Assembly (NCBI GenBank): GCA_900542475.1
Contig: UQNO01000004.1
Location: 1 to 64,000, forward strand
From: an uncultured Bacteroidota bacterium
GTDB lineage: Bacteria > Bacteroidota > Bacteroidia > Bacteroidales > F082
Direction: 5' to 3'
DNA: 64,000 nucleotides
This document shows, one piece after another, positions 8,844 through 17,443 of this stretch (positions are counted from its first letter, which is position 1; each line of letters opens with the position of its first letter). The position numbers and the translations under genes are program-made. Under the pieces are notes generated by a model. The model was given only the letters and a program-made list of their open reading frames with translations. It had not been told where the DNA came from and did no database searches.

Positions 8844-9113
8844 ATGTGCGGAATAGTAGCATATACAGGAATCGCCCACCCGCGGCGGGGCACACACGGC
8901 GAACAAAACTATATAAACGCACATTCGCGTTTATCCTTTCCAGACGCTATCGCATTGGCAGACAACGATATGCCCGTCATCTTCATAGCCACTGACAAAT
9001 CCACATACGAAAAGGTGGTTTCCAGCGTTCAAGAAGTGAAAACTCGTCACGGAAGGATAATCAGCGTGGAGACCGAAGGCGGCGTGTTTCTACAACGGTG
9101 GAACAATATATGA
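8844..9113 (+). pseudogene. Scrambled, internally deleted glmS remnant (89 codons, still open)
   Basis: The 89-residue frame stitches together three pieces of glucosamine-6-phosphate synthase (GlmS, normally about 610 residues). It starts with MCGIVAYTG, the glutaminase N-terminus with catalytic Cys2. THGEQNYINAH follows, corresponding to the glutaminase THGEPN..NAH motif. The last piece is ALADNDMPVIFIA...VQEVKTRHGRI, from the C-terminal isomerase domain. Everything in between is gone, so neither catalytic domain can fold. It is striking that the frame stayed open through the deletions and that its TGA overlaps the ATG of the DUF5686 gene (ATGA at 9110-9113). The piece may persist as a translated leader. 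A functional glmS is not in this window. Confidence 0.75.
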
Positions 9114-11668
9114 AAAAATATCTCCTGATAATATCAATACTACTTGCCCATGCAGCGGCCTTTTCGCAACAAACAGTTGTGAAAGGCAAGGTCACCGATA
9201 TTGAATCGGGAGAGACCCTGCCATACGCTAACATCTCTTATCTCGTTGACGGCCAGTTATATGGAACGACAAGTGATATCAATGGTCTTTATCGTATAGA
9301 ATCAGACAAAATCTTCGATTATGTAATCTTTGAATATGCCGGTTACAAGCCTTATGAGGCGAAAATCAATCGTTTCACCACACAAACCGTCAATGTCAAG
9401 ATGGAATCGGTGTCGATAACATTGCCCAAGGCCGAAATCAAGGCACAGAGAAAGATAAAGGAACGTTATAAGCGCAAGAACAACGCCGCTGTCGATCTCA
9501 TACGAAAAGTTCAGAAAAACGCCGAGCGCAACAGTCTGTCAGGGTTCGACTACTATCAATATGACGAATACAGCAAATTGGAGTTGGGGCCGTCGAACCT
9601 CAGCGATAATTTAGAAGACCTGTGGATTATGAGAAATATGAAGTTCGTATGCGACAACATGCGTCCGTCCGAGCTGACAGGCCGAAATTATCTGTCGATG
9701 TATTTTGTCGAGACGTTGTCAAAGACATATTACCGCAAGGAGCCACGCTGCCTAACGACAGAAGTCACCGATTTCAAAGATGTCTTGTTCAGCAAATTCC
9801 TTGATTTCAACTCAATGGAGGCGGTGATTGACAATTGGATAGGGTTTGTCGATGTTTATGCGCGCAACATAAACCTTTTCAACAACTCATACACCTCCCC
9901 CATGTCGCCGATAGCGATAACTTTCTATCATTTTTATATTGTTGACACGGTCCAGATGGACAACGAGAGATGCATCGTCTTGTCGTTCACTCCGGCAAAC
10001 CAGATGGACATGGGTCTTTGTGGAAGTCTTTGGATTACCGACGACACCGCATACATGGTGAAGAAGGTGCAGCTGCAAATCCCGAGGCATTCAGGCACCA
10101 ACTTCGTCGAAGCGATGATGTTCGAGCAGGAATATGAAAGAGTGAACGCCGTTATGATGCCTACGCGTTATAAACTCGTCGCCGACATTTATTATCTTGG
10201 CGTGGCTTTACATGGCAAACGCTCGGGAGTTTTCTCCAACATCGAGATAAACAAGCCCTTGCCGAACAGATTTTACGCCAACAAGCCGGCAAAAACACGA
10301 AACAAGGCGTTTTACGACCATAAAGATGACGAGGAATACTGGAAAGAGAAACGCCCCGACAGCCTGTCATATCACGAGAAATGTATATCTGACGACAATG
10401 AAAAACTCAAAAACGTTTTTGAGTTCAAGTTTATCACCGGAATGGCGACAGCCATTGGATACAACTACGTTGATTGTGGTCCGATAGACATCGGTCCGAT
10501 TTTCAATATGTTGAGCTACAACGAAATAGAGGGCTGGCGACTTAGGCTGGGGGCCAAGACAAACACCCATTTCCACAAGCATATCTTCCTTGAAGGCTTT
10601 CTTGCGTATGGCACGAAAGACCAGAAATTAAAATACAGGGGACAGATAATGTACTCTTTCAACAATAAAAACAACAATCAGTGGGAGTTTCCCATGAATT
10701 TGCTGACTCTTTCTTATGAGCACAACACCAATGTGCCGCGCATAGGCTCCTTCGGCTATAGTTATAACGAAGATGCCGACCGTCTCGGAAGATCGTTCAG
10801 TCGCCAAGGCAACTACAAGATGATATTCATTGACAAGTTTAAAATGATGTATGACTTCGAGACCGCGACACATATCGGATTGAAGCTATTCACCGAATAT
10901 GAGGAGCAACGGCCTCTTGGCGACCTTGTTTATGAAACCAACGGCGGAAAGATTTACAATCCGTTTACAACCAATTCCATAGGCTTGGAGATGCGTTTCG
11001 CATATAACGAAAAAGTGTTTCAATATCATCAGTACCGCAAGCCCTTGGCAAACTCCGTGGCACCCGTTTTCACCATAGGTTATCGCTATGGCGGCAAATA
11101 TCTTGGCTCTGATTACGAATACCACAAGCTACAGGCGATGTTCAGCAAACGCTGGTTCTTGAGTGTTTTAGGAGTTGCCGATTTAAATATCACCGGAGGC
11201 ATGGTTTTTGGCGAGACTCCTTATCCTCTTATGTTTGTACATCGAGCCAATCAAGGAGTGTATTATGACGAGAGAGGTTTCAACCTCATGAATTATTATG
11301 AGTTTGTCAGTCAATACTACATTCAAGGAATGTTTGAGCACAATTTTAACGGATTCATTCTCAACAGGTTACCCATCGTTGGAAAACTAAAACTCCGTGA
11401 AGTGTTATCTGTCAAAGCCGTGTGGGGCGGCATTTCTGACGAATGTAATCCGCTCCACGGCAGCGAGAATCTTTTCAAGTTCCCGACGACACCTGATGGT
11501 CGTGTAGAGACATACACCTTGGAAAAAGAGCCATATATAGAAGGCAGTATCGGCATAGCCAACATATTCAGCATCTTGAGGATAGACTATGTACGACGCT
11601 TCAACTACCTCGACCATCCGGAGGTGGACAAATGGGGTATTTTCTTTTCAGTGAAGGTGAAGTTTTAA
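9110..11668 (+). CDS. DUF5686 family outer-membrane protein with carboxypeptidase-regulatory-like domain
   Basis: 852 residues from the ATG at 9110; a GTG four codons upstream is possible but unlikely. The N-terminus is a signal peptide (KKYLLIISILLAHAAAFSQ). It is followed by a carboxypeptidase-D-regulatory-like beta domain (VVKGKVTDIESGETLPYANI) at residues 22-105, the module that precedes many Bacteroidota surface barrels. The rest fits the DUF5686 family: a conserved middle region (SGFDYYQYDEYSKLEL) and a C-terminal half rich in alternating aromatic beta-strands ending in FFSVKVKF, typical of an outer-membrane beta-barrel. Function is not established for the family. The start lies inside the stop of the glmS remnant. 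The 3' end overlaps the convergent nitroreductase gene by four bases. Confidence 0.85.
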   Translation: MKKYLLIISILLAHAAAFSQQTVVKGKVTDIESGETLPYANISYLVDGQLYGTTSDINGLYRIESDKIFDYVIFEYAGYKPYEAKINRFTTQTVNVKMESVSITLPKAEIKAQRKIKERYKRKNNAAVDLIRKVQKNAERNSLSGFDYYQYDEYSKLELGPSNLSDNLEDLWIMRNMKFVCDNMRPSELTGRNYLSMYFVETLSKTYYRKEPRCLTTEVTDFKDVLFSKFLDFNSMEAVIDNWIGFVDVYARNINLFNNSYTSPMSPIAITFYHFYIVDTVQMDNERCIVLSFTPANQMDMGLCGSLWITDDTAYMVKKVQLQIPRHSGTNFVEAMMFEQEYERVNAVMMPTRYKLVADIYYLGVALHGKRSGVFSNIEINKPLPNRFYANKPAKTRNKAFYDHKDDEEYWKEKRPDSLSYHEKCISDDNEKLKNVFEFKFITGMATAIGYNYVDCGPIDIGPIFNMLSYNEIEGWRLRLGAKTNTHFHKHIFLEGFLAYGTKDQKLKYRGQIMYSFNNKNNNQWEFPMNLLTLSYEHNTNVPRIGSFGYSYNEDADRLGRSFSRQGNYKMIFIDKFKMMYDFETATHIGLKLFTEYEEQRPLGDLVYETNGGKIYNPFTTNSIGLEMRFAYNEKVFQYHQYRKPLANSVAPVFTIGYRYGGKYLGSDYEYHKLQAMFSKRWFLSVLGVADLNITGGMVFGETPYPLMFVHRANQGVYYDERGFNLMNYYEFVSQYYIQGMFEHNFNGFILNRLPIVGKLKLREVLSVKAVWGGISDECNPLHGSENLFKFPTTPDGRVETYTLEKEPYIEGSIGIANIFSILRIDYVRRFNYLDHPEVDKWGIFFSVKVKF

Positions 11669-12297
11669 ATCAGTATGTCCTGAAGTGCCATTTTGGGTAC
11701 ATAGTGCACGCCATCGACGCGGTAATACGCGCGGCTCTCATCGGGGGAAACAGTCTTCAATTTAATGTTTTCCGCGCCCTTCCCCACCGCCAAAATCGCC
11801 AACGGCTCATACTTCAGACCGAAATACTCCATTATATTCACTTTGTCAATGGCGCAAATCATCACGCAATTCAGCCCCATCTCGGTGGCTTTCAGCGACA
11901 TGCTCTGCAACGATATCCCAAGGTCGATGTCAATGATTTTGTTCTCTGGAGCCGATGTGCAGACGATGATAAATGCCTCGGGTTCGGTGCCTTCATACGG
12001 CAGACGCAGCTCTGGAAGCATACCTCCCAACTTTATGTTTTTCAGAACGAAGTCGGCGCCTTCGCCTTTTGTCACAAGCTTGAAACGCAGCACCTGCTGA
12101 TTCTTTCCCGACGCGATTTTGGTATTCACGTTCACAATACGCTCAAGCATGTCGCGTCTCACAACAAAGTCTTTTTTATATCCGCGACAGCTGCGGTTTT
12201 TCTCGAACAATGCGTCCAACGAGACACGCTTTGACGCTGATTTCCCGGCATTGAGCGAGAATTTTTCCATCTGTTTTTCCAAATATCCGTCTGCCAT
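11665..12297 (-). CDS. Nitroreductase-family protein
   Basis: 210 residues with the FMN-dependent nitroreductase fold. LFEKNRSCRGYKKDFV near residue 30 corresponds to the RRS.R.F motif that binds FMN phosphate. DIDLGISLQSMSLKATEMGL near residue 123 is the conserved helix, and LAILAVGKG near residue 165 the C-terminal strand. Such enzymes reduce nitro groups, quinones or enones with NAD(P)H; the substrate cannot be assigned. The N-terminal 28 residues are an extra charged helix. The gene lies 40 bases downstream of the sugar kinase on the same strand and may be cotranscribed with it. Its stop codon region overlaps the convergent DUF5686 gene by four bases. Confidence 0.85.
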   Translation of the reverse strand: MADGYLEKQMEKFSLNAGKSASKRVSLDALFEKNRSCRGYKKDFVVRRDMLERIVNVNTKIASGKNQQVLRFKLVTKGEGADFVLKNIKLGGMLPELRLPYEGTEPEAFIIVCTSAPENKIIDIDLGISLQSMSLKATEMGLNCVMICAIDKVNIMEYFGLKYEPLAILAVGKGAENIKLKTVSPDESRAYYRVDGVHYVPKMALQDILI

Positions 12298-12337
12298 AGT
12301 CCTAAAAGTCAGAAATTTTCAAATACAAGTCGCAAAT

Positions 12338-13210
12338 TTACGAAGAAATTTTGAAACATTCCAAATGTTTTTGATTTTTATAATACTCAATCAGTCCATC
12401 TATTGGATTTTTCAATATTTTCACACATTTAACATTATGATTTGCAAGCACTTGCAACAATATCTCTCTATAAGCGAAAGCTATGGAGCCGACAAAACCC
12501 ACGGAAGATTTCTCAACATCGTTTTGCAGCGGACGCAACGTTGCATTTACAAACTCGTCAAAACAGCCACCAACTGCTTCGACAACATATTGATGTTCAA
12601 TATTTTCCGTTCCAAATTTCGCAAACTCCGCCAAATATCTTGACGGCGACTCGCCATTATACACTTTTTTCACGAAAACGTCCCTCTCAAGATGATATTT
12701 CTCATAAAATCTCACTCGTAAATCGCAGGGCATTATTTTGTAAAAATAATCATGCACAATCTTTTTTCCGATATGGCAGCCACTTCCCTCATCGCCTATA
12801 ATAAATCCAAGAGACGCGGGGCTTTCTGTGATTCTTTCGCCATCGTAGCGACTTGCATTCGAGCCTGTTCCAAGTATGCAAGCCACACCCACATTTCTGC
12901 CAAACAAGGCATGACAAGCGCCCAAAGTATCCGGATGGATTTCTATATCCTTGATTTTGAATATCATAGCAAGAACAATAGCCATTTTGATTTTATCAGC
13001 CTCGCGTCCACATCCCGAGCCATAAAAAAATATTTTGTCAATATCTTGATTATCAATGATATTTCTCGCTTCCATAATAATGTTTCTTATAGATTCATTA
13101 TCAGTGTAATTAGGATTAAAACCATTGGTAATGAATCGTTTAACAATAATTTCACCATTTAACACGACCCATTCGGCCTTGGTTGAGCCGCAATCACAAA
13201 TCAGAATCAT
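12338..13210 (-). CDS. N-acetylglucosamine kinase-like protein (BadF/BcrA ATPase fold)
   Basis: 290 residues of the ASKHA superfamily. The phosphate-1 loop CDCGSTKAEWVV is at residues 5-16. GTGSNASRYDG near residue 115 and GDEGSGCHIGKK near residue 138 are the phosphate-2/adenosine-type motifs of the BadF/BadG/BcrA family that includes GlcNAc and MurNAc kinases. The likely reaction is ATP-dependent phosphorylation of an amino sugar, for example in cell-wall sugar recycling; the exact sugar is inferred. Aspartate in DCGS and the glycine-rich loops are intact. It is transcribed divergently from speA, with a -7 element TATCTTTG on the minus strand at 13227-13234 just upstream of the ATG. Confidence 0.8.
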   Translation of the reverse strand: MILICDCGSTKAEWVVLNGEIIVKRFITNGFNPNYTDNESIRNIIMEARNIIDNQDIDKIFFYGSGCGREADKIKMAIVLAMIFKIKDIEIHPDTLGACHALFGRNVGVACILGTGSNASRYDGERITESPASLGFIIGDEGSGCHIGKKIVHDYFYKIMPCDLRVRFYEKYHLERDVFVKKVYNGESPSRYLAEFAKFGTENIEHQYVVEAVGGCFDEFVNATLRPLQNDVEKSSVGFVGSIAFAYREILLQVLANHNVKCVKILKNPIDGLIEYYKNQKHLECFKISS

Positions 13211-13226
13211 TTTTAATTTTTTTTTG

Positions 13227-13234
13227 CAAAGATA
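13227..13234 (-). promoter_or_regulatory. -7 element for the sugar kinase gene
   Basis: On the minus strand TATCTTTG matches TAnnTTTG, 16 bases before the kinase ATG. No well-spaced TTG is visible, so this is a partial match. It is part of a divergent promoter region with speA. Confidence 0.45.
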
Positions 13235-13265
13235 AAAAAAACATCACACCTATTGATATATTTGC

Positions 13266-13273
13266 TACATTTG
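13266..13273 (+). promoter_or_regulatory. -7 element for speA
   Basis: TACATTTG matches TAnnTTTG and lies 58 bases before the preferred ATG at 13331. No TTG occurs at the ideal distance. The resulting 5' leader would be about 50 bases. Confidence 0.45.
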
Positions 13274-13330
13274 CAATTCAAAATTATGTTTAATTTAACG
13301 TAGCGAATTCATATCACCATGGGAAGAAGC

Positions 13331-15232
13331 ATGAGAAAATGGCGTATTGAAGACTCGGCAGAGCTCTACAACATCAACAACTGGGGTATTAACTATTTCT
13401 CTATCAATGAGAAAGGCAATGTAGTAGTGACTCCTCGCGAGGGCTGTGCCTCCGTTGACCTTCGCGAACTCGTTGACGAGCTTCAGTTGCGAGACGTGTC
13501 GGCTCCTATGCTGATTCGTTTTCCAGACATCATCGACACCCGCATCGAGAAGATTGATTCTTGTTTTAAAGAAGCCGCGAAAGAGTATGAATACAAAGGA
13601 AAAAACTTCATCGTTTTCCCCATAAAAGTCAACCAGATGCGTCCCGTGGTCGAAGAGATTGTGAGTCACGGAAAAAAATTCAACATCGGTCTTGAGGCCG
13701 GTTCGAAGCCGGAACTTCACGCGATTATAGCATCGAACACCGACAGCGAGTCGTTGATTATCTGCAACGGTTATAAAGACGAGAGTTTCATAGAGTTGGC
13801 ATTACTCGCCCAGAAGATGGGGCGCACCATTATCATAGTGGTTGAGAAGCTGAATGAGCTTCGTCTTATCGCCAAGTTGTCGAAGCGGCTTCATGTAACG
13901 CCCAAGATTGGCATCCGCATCAAGTTGGCGAGCTCAGGAGCAGGCAAATGGGAAGACTCGGGAGGAGATGCGTCAAAATTCGGGCTCTCGTCGTCAGAAT
14001 TGCTCGAAGCACTTGAATATCTTGAGAAAAACAACATGATGGAGTGCCTGAAACTTGTGCATTACCACATCGGAAGCCAGGTCACGAAAATCAGAAGCAT
14101 AAAAATAGCGCTGAAAGAGGCGGCACAGTTCTACGTGCAGCTTCATAAAATGGGCTTTAACGTTGAATTTGTCGATGTCGGCGGCGGTCTCGGCGTCGAT
14201 TACGACGGCACACATTCTGCCAATAACGCCAGCTCGGTCAACTATACCATTCAGGAATACGTCAACGACGCCATTTTCTCAATCGTCGATGCGTGTGACA
14301 AAAACGGACTCATACATCCGAATATCATCAACGAATCGGGACGCGCGCTGACAGCGCATCACTCGGTTCTCATTATGGAAGTGCTTGAAACAGCGTCACT
14401 TCCGACATGGGACGATGACAATGAAAAGGTCGAAGAAACCGACCACGAACTCATTCACGACCTTTATGAGACCTGGGACGGAATGACAAGCAAACAATCA
14501 TCGATGCTTGAGACATGGCACGACGCTCAAGAAATCCGCGAAGAAGCCCTCGACTTGTTCAACATGGGACTCCTTGACCTTAAGACACGCGCGAAAATAG
14601 AACGCATCTTCTGGTCGGTAGCATTGGAAATCAATCAATTGGCTTCACACCAAAAACGCGTTCCCGATGAATTGCTGGCTTTGCCTAAATTATTGGCCGA
14701 CAAATACTTCTGCAACTTCTCGATGTTCCAGTCACTGCCCGACGCCTGGGCCATCGACCAGGTGTTCCCCGTCATTCCTATTCATCGTTTGAACGAATAT
14801 CCTGACAGAGAAGCCACTTTGCAAGACATCACATGCGACTCCGATGGAAAGATGACGACATACGTCACAGGCCACAGCTTGTCGCACAATCTGCCGGTGC
14901 ATACCCTCTCAAAGAACGAACCTTATTATATAGGCGTGTTCCTCGTGGGTGCTTATCAAGAGATTTTGGGCGACATGCACAATCTCTTCGGCGACACCAA
15001 CGCAGTGCACGTCTCCGTTGACGAGAAAGGTTATCACATCGACCAACTCATTGATGGCGAAACCGTTGCAGAAGTCCTGGAATATGTCCAATACAGTCCG
15101 AAGAAACTCGTCAGAACCGTTGAATCATGGGTTACGAGTTGCGTGAAAGCCGGAAAAATCTCCGTGGAAGAAGGTAAAGAGTTCCTGTCGAATTACAGAT
15201 CAGGACTTTACGGATACACTTATTTGGAATAA
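13331..15232 (+). CDS. speA: Biosynthetic arginine decarboxylase
   Basis: PLP enzyme converting L-arginine to agmatine and CO2, the first step of polyamine synthesis. The 633-residue length is typical of SpeA. The fold-type-III N-terminal barrel carries VFPIKVNQMRP (the PLP lysine in KVNQ, about residue 100), LVHYHIGSQV and VDVGGGLGVDYDG. The long insert and the C-terminal NFSMFQSLPDAWAIDQVFPV and GAYQEILGD segments match the bacterial biosynthetic form. The ATG at 13331 (MRKWRIEDS) fits family N-termini; an in-frame ATG at 13319 would add four residues. There is no signal peptide, so the enzyme is cytoplasmic. A hairpin at 15300-15326 and a long inverted repeat at 15329-15366 follow and probably end transcription. 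Confidence 0.95.
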   Translation: MRKWRIEDSAELYNINNWGINYFSINEKGNVVVTPREGCASVDLRELVDELQLRDVSAPMLIRFPDIIDTRIEKIDSCFKEAAKEYEYKGKNFIVFPIKVNQMRPVVEEIVSHGKKFNIGLEAGSKPELHAIIASNTDSESLIICNGYKDESFIELALLAQKMGRTIIIVVEKLNELRLIAKLSKRLHVTPKIGIRIKLASSGAGKWEDSGGDASKFGLSSSELLEALEYLEKNNMMECLKLVHYHIGSQVTKIRSIKIALKEAAQFYVQLHKMGFNVEFVDVGGGLGVDYDGTHSANNASSVNYTIQEYVNDAIFSIVDACDKNGLIHPNIINESGRALTAHHSVLIMEVLETASLPTWDDDNEKVEETDHELIHDLYETWDGMTSKQSSMLETWHDAQEIREEALDLFNMGLLDLKTRAKIERIFWSVALEINQLASHQKRVPDELLALPKLLADKYFCNFSMFQSLPDAWAIDQVFPVIPIHRLNEYPDREATLQDITCDSDGKMTTYVTGHSLSHNLPVHTLSKNEPYYIGVFLVGAYQEILGDMHNLFGDTNAVHVSVDEKGYHIDQLIDGETVAEVLEYVQYSPKKLVRTVESWVTSCVKAGKISVEEGKEFLSNYRSGLYGYTYLE

Positions 15233-15299
15233 GATTCCTCCAGTTCGCCCGCCGTCCAGACCGAACTAAACACATCTCCTTATTTCGTCGCAAAAATTT

Positions 15300-15326
15300 G
15301 ACATCTTATCAACGTAACAAGATGTC
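15300..15326. terminator. Hairpin downstream of speA
   Basis: GACATCTT (15300-15307) and AAGATGTC (15319-15326) form a perfect 8-bp stem with an 11-base loop, 67 bases after the speA stop. The T-run of the following inverted repeat (15336-15342) lies ten bases on, so together they could act as a terminator. Confidence 0.5.
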
Positions 15327-15328
15327 TA

Positions 15329-15366
15329 TCAAGTGTTTTTTTGAAAAATTTCAAAAAAACACTTGA
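15329..15366. repeat. 18-bp perfect inverted repeat overlapping the cassette promoter
   Basis: TCAAGTGTTTTTTTGAAA (15329-15346) and its exact reverse complement (15349-15366) are separated by AA. The right arm ends in CACTTGA, which contains the TTG of the following promoter (15363-15365). It may be a bidirectional terminator for speA, an operator for the cassette, or both; the second promoter at 18082 has no such repeat. Confidence 0.7.
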
Positions 15367-15393
15367 CAAATGTAAAATTTTTCATTACCTTTG
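15363..15393 (+). promoter_or_regulatory. Promoter P1 of the peptide/GLPGLI locus
   Basis: TTG at 15363-15365, exactly 20 bases, then TACCTTTG at 15386-15393: a full match to the Bacteroidota vegetative consensus. The sequence from TTGACAAATG to CAACGTGT is nearly identical to promoter P2 at 18082. The mRNA would start near 15400, leaving about 200 bases of leader before the first secreted peptide. Confidence 0.8.
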
Positions 15394-15431
15394 CAACGTG
15401 TCTGAAAAACAATATTAAAACAACTGAACAC

Positions 15432-15690
15432 AAGCCCATGGAAACAATTTGGATGTCAGAGGAAAACAGGTTCATTCGACAAGACATCTCTTGTTTGTTG
15501 TCGGCTTCAAGAGTTTTTCAACGATATTCCTAAACAAAACAAGAGACAGCTATGACAAAAAATCAACAAAATTATCAATCAATTAAAATTAACAGATATG
15601 AAAACTTTTATTTCAAAAATTTTTCTCGCATTAGCGATGATTGGAATGGTAACATTTGTTGCACCGAGGAAAGCAATGGCAGAACGGTCA
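15432..15690 (+). repeat. Leader repeat copy A (mini-ORF, alternative hairpins, peptide signal sequence)
   Basis: About 260 bases almost identical to copy D (19241-19501) and partly to copies B and C. It holds a 31-codon ORF at 15438-15533 beginning METIWMSEENRF and a downstream spacer. The repeat ends in the first 30 codons of the small secreted peptide gene, where identity stops abruptly. Two mutually exclusive hairpins share ACAA: ACAAGA/TCTTGT (15479-15484 with 15488-15493) and CGACAA/TTGTCG (15477-15482 with 15498-15503). The +1 frame is also open (HGNNLDVR...), so coding is unproven. Confidence 0.75.
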
Positions 15691-15837
15691 GCTCCCAATT
15701 GCATAACAATTTTAGTGGCTTGTCCAGACGGCTCAACACATGGTTATGCAGTGGTATGTAATCAAGAAGATTATGATACCTTGATGGAGATTTACTGTAA
15801 TATTCAGATAAAACCGGGTACAGAACCCGTCTATTAA
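15598..15837 (+). CDS. Small secreted four-cysteine peptide 1
   Basis: 79 residues. A typical signal peptide (KTFISKIFLALAMIGMVTF core) ends at AMA/ER near residue 28, leaving a mature peptide of about 51 residues. Cysteines are at 35, 42, 54 and 67, exactly the positions in the second copy at 19409. The shared mature framework is C-x6-C-x-D-G-S-x-H-G-x-A-V-V-C followed by Y-C-N-x-Q-I; the rest differs. The signal peptide is virtually identical at the DNA level between copies while the mature part is diverged. The layout recalls NVEALA-type secreted peptides of Bacteroidota, but the NVEALA motif itself is absent. Function is unknown. A GLPGLI gene follows 34 bases on. Confidence 0.75.
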   Translation: MKTFISKIFLALAMIGMVTFVAPRKAMAERSAPNCITILVACPDGSTHGYAVVCNQEDYDTLMEIYCNIQIKPGTEPVY

Positions 15838-15871
15838 ATTCATCGCACTGTTTACATTCCGATTCGCTGTT

Positions 15872-16708
15872 ATGAAAAGAATTTTATTATCACTCGTTGT
15901 TTTGAACATTTCTTTATCAGCAGACGCCCAGTGGTTTGACGAGCCTATTGTCGAACTCGACACGGCTCGTATTTGTGTCATGTACCAACTAACTTATATA
16001 GAAGATACACTTTATCCGAACTTTAAACAGCAAGAGAAACAAATTCTCCTTGCCGGATACGAGGCAAGCAGTTACCAGTCTTTCAACCATCATAAGTTTG
16101 AAATGATTGGCAGGCAGAAAGTTCGTGAAGGTCAGATGATACAATGGCTTCAATCCGGTCTTTCATTCGATGAATACGGTTATTGTTTCAAATACAGAAT
16201 ATACAAGGATCAAAAGCACGGCACTGTCACCACCAGGGATTACGTATTTACAGTTGGATCATTCAAATATGAAGAGAATAAACGTTGCTTCGACTGGGAT
16301 ATAACATCAGACACGGATACGATTCATGGCTATCTTTCCCAAAAAGCGATTTGCGACTTCGGCGGCAGACGCTGGGAGGCGTGGTTCGCACCGGAAATAT
16401 CCTATAGCGACGGCCCGTATAAGTTTTGCGGATTGCCCGGACTGATACTGAAGATTGCGGACACGAAGAAGCATTACGATTTCACTCTTATCTCAATAGA
16501 GAGGCCTCCATCAGGGACAATGGTGGAGTGCTATGACGGAGGTGATTATATTATCACAACAAAAAAAGGATTTTTCAAGGTTTATGACGACAACAACAAG
16601 AATCTGGCAAATGTCGTCTTGGACAGTGGCGGCGACGCCAATGTCGCCCAACGCGCAAGCCAGCACGCGGCGTCGAAGAACAACCCCATCGAGCTTGACA
16701 GAAAATGA
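15872..16708 (+). CDS. GLPGLI family secreted protein, copy 1
   Basis: 278 residues: signal peptide cleaved near DAQ/W (residue 19), then the mature GLPGLI family domain. The defining block is GGRRWEAWFAPEISYSDGPY followed by KFCGLPGLILKI near residues 168-200. The conserved C-terminus ends NNPIELDRK. The family is restricted to Bacteroidota, is of unknown function, and often sits beside TonB-receptor-like barrels, as here. Two cysteines (AICDFGG and KFCGLPG) are shared by all three copies and could form a disulfide in the periplasm or at the surface. It lies between a four-cysteine peptide and a lipoprotein/thioredoxin pair. Its stop reads AATGAGAAAAAGAG, the same junction that starts the barrel gene after copy 3. 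Confidence 0.85.
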   Translation: MKRILLSLVVLNISLSADAQWFDEPIVELDTARICVMYQLTYIEDTLYPNFKQQEKQILLAGYEASSYQSFNHHKFEMIGRQKVREGQMIQWLQSGLSFDEYGYCFKYRIYKDQKHGTVTTRDYVFTVGSFKYEENKRCFDWDITSDTDTIHGYLSQKAICDFGGRRWEAWFAPEISYSDGPYKFCGLPGLILKIADTKKHYDFTLISIERPPSGTMVECYDGGDYIITTKKGFFKVYDDNNKNLANVVLDSGGDANVAQRASQHAASKNNPIELDRK

Positions 16709-16710
16709 GA

Positions 16711-16755
16711 AAAAGAGCCCATGGAAACAATTTGGATGTCAGGGAAAAACAGGTT
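16711..16755 (+). repeat. Leader repeat copy B (truncated)
   Basis: The repeat begins right at the end of GLPGLI copy 1 and covers only its first 45 bases. The mini-ORF here is 13 codons (16721-16762, beginning METIWMSGKNRF) because the copy breaks off after CAGGTT. The hairpin part and the secreted-peptide gene are missing. Bases 16763-16832 hold nothing else recognisable. Confidence 0.7.
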
Positions 16756-16832
16756 TAATTAAATCATGTTATTTATCATAATACAAACAACTCCTCAATC
16801 TAAACAATTTAACCGTTCAAAACCTAACAACC

Positions 16833-17432
16833 ATGAAAACATCATTAATTAACAAAACCATTATTGCTTTGATTATTTCATCAATAATAGCTTCAACTTC
16901 ATGCAAGAAACAAGAAACTGCGGCCAAATTGCCGGAGACAAATCAGGTTCAGGCCATAAACAAAGCACCTTGGATTCCTATTATTGTAGGCGTTGTATAT
17001 GTTATAGTTCATGTAGTAGAAGGTCAATACTATAAAGAGGTTACTTATAATCCAGATGGAACTGTCGCATCAACAAAAGAAGGCTGCAAAGGTTGGGGCT
17101 CTTGCAGCGTAATAGGAGAAAAACGAAATGCATCGGGAGCATATACTTCCATATCATCTGTTACCTATGGCAATGACTATGACTATAGCGGAGAAGCTCA
17201 ACTTATGAAAACAAAAGATGATAAAATTCTTTTAAAGATGTCTAATGAGCCCAACAATGAGGCCTGTTACAAAAACTTCTTCTATAATGATGTTATTGAA
17301 ATCTCAAGACCCTGGATAATCGACGACTGTGAAGTTCTTGGAAAGCTGGGACGTCATGACAAAGCTATTACGGTTCAAGGGAAATACACGGTTTATACTT
17401 TAGAAGACGGAAAATTTATTATTATTGGTTAG
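16833..17432 (+). CDS. Lipoprotein of unknown function
   Basis: 199 residues. A hydrophobic N-terminus ends in IIASTSCKK, a lipoprotein-type signal with Cys near residue 24. A short hydrophobic stretch (WIPIIVGVVYVIVHVV, about residues 47-62) follows and is unusual for a mature lipoprotein; it could be a membrane-inserting segment. The remaining part has four cysteines (CKGWGSC, EACYKN, DDCEVLG) in a beta-rich domain I do not recognise. It sits 11 bases before the thioredoxin-like gene and is almost certainly cotranscribed with it. The shared theme of exported cysteine-containing proteins with the neighbouring peptides suggests an oxidative folding or redox role; this is inference only. Confidence 0.65.
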   Translation: MKTSLINKTIIALIISSIIASTSCKKQETAAKLPETNQVQAINKAPWIPIIVGVVYVIVHVVEGQYYKEVTYNPDGTVASTKEGCKGWGSCSVIGEKRNASGAYTSISSVTYGNDYDYSGEAQLMKTKDDKILLKMSNEPNNEACYKNFFYNDVIEISRPWIIDDCEVLGKLGRHDKAITVQGKYTVYTLEDGKFIIIG

Positions 17433-17443
17433 TCAAACAATAA

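Noticed and set aside
15552..15761. 69-codon ORF overlapping the first secreted peptide in another frame
   Set aside because: It overlaps peptide 1, which has a clear signal peptide and paralogue. Its own product has no recognisable features.
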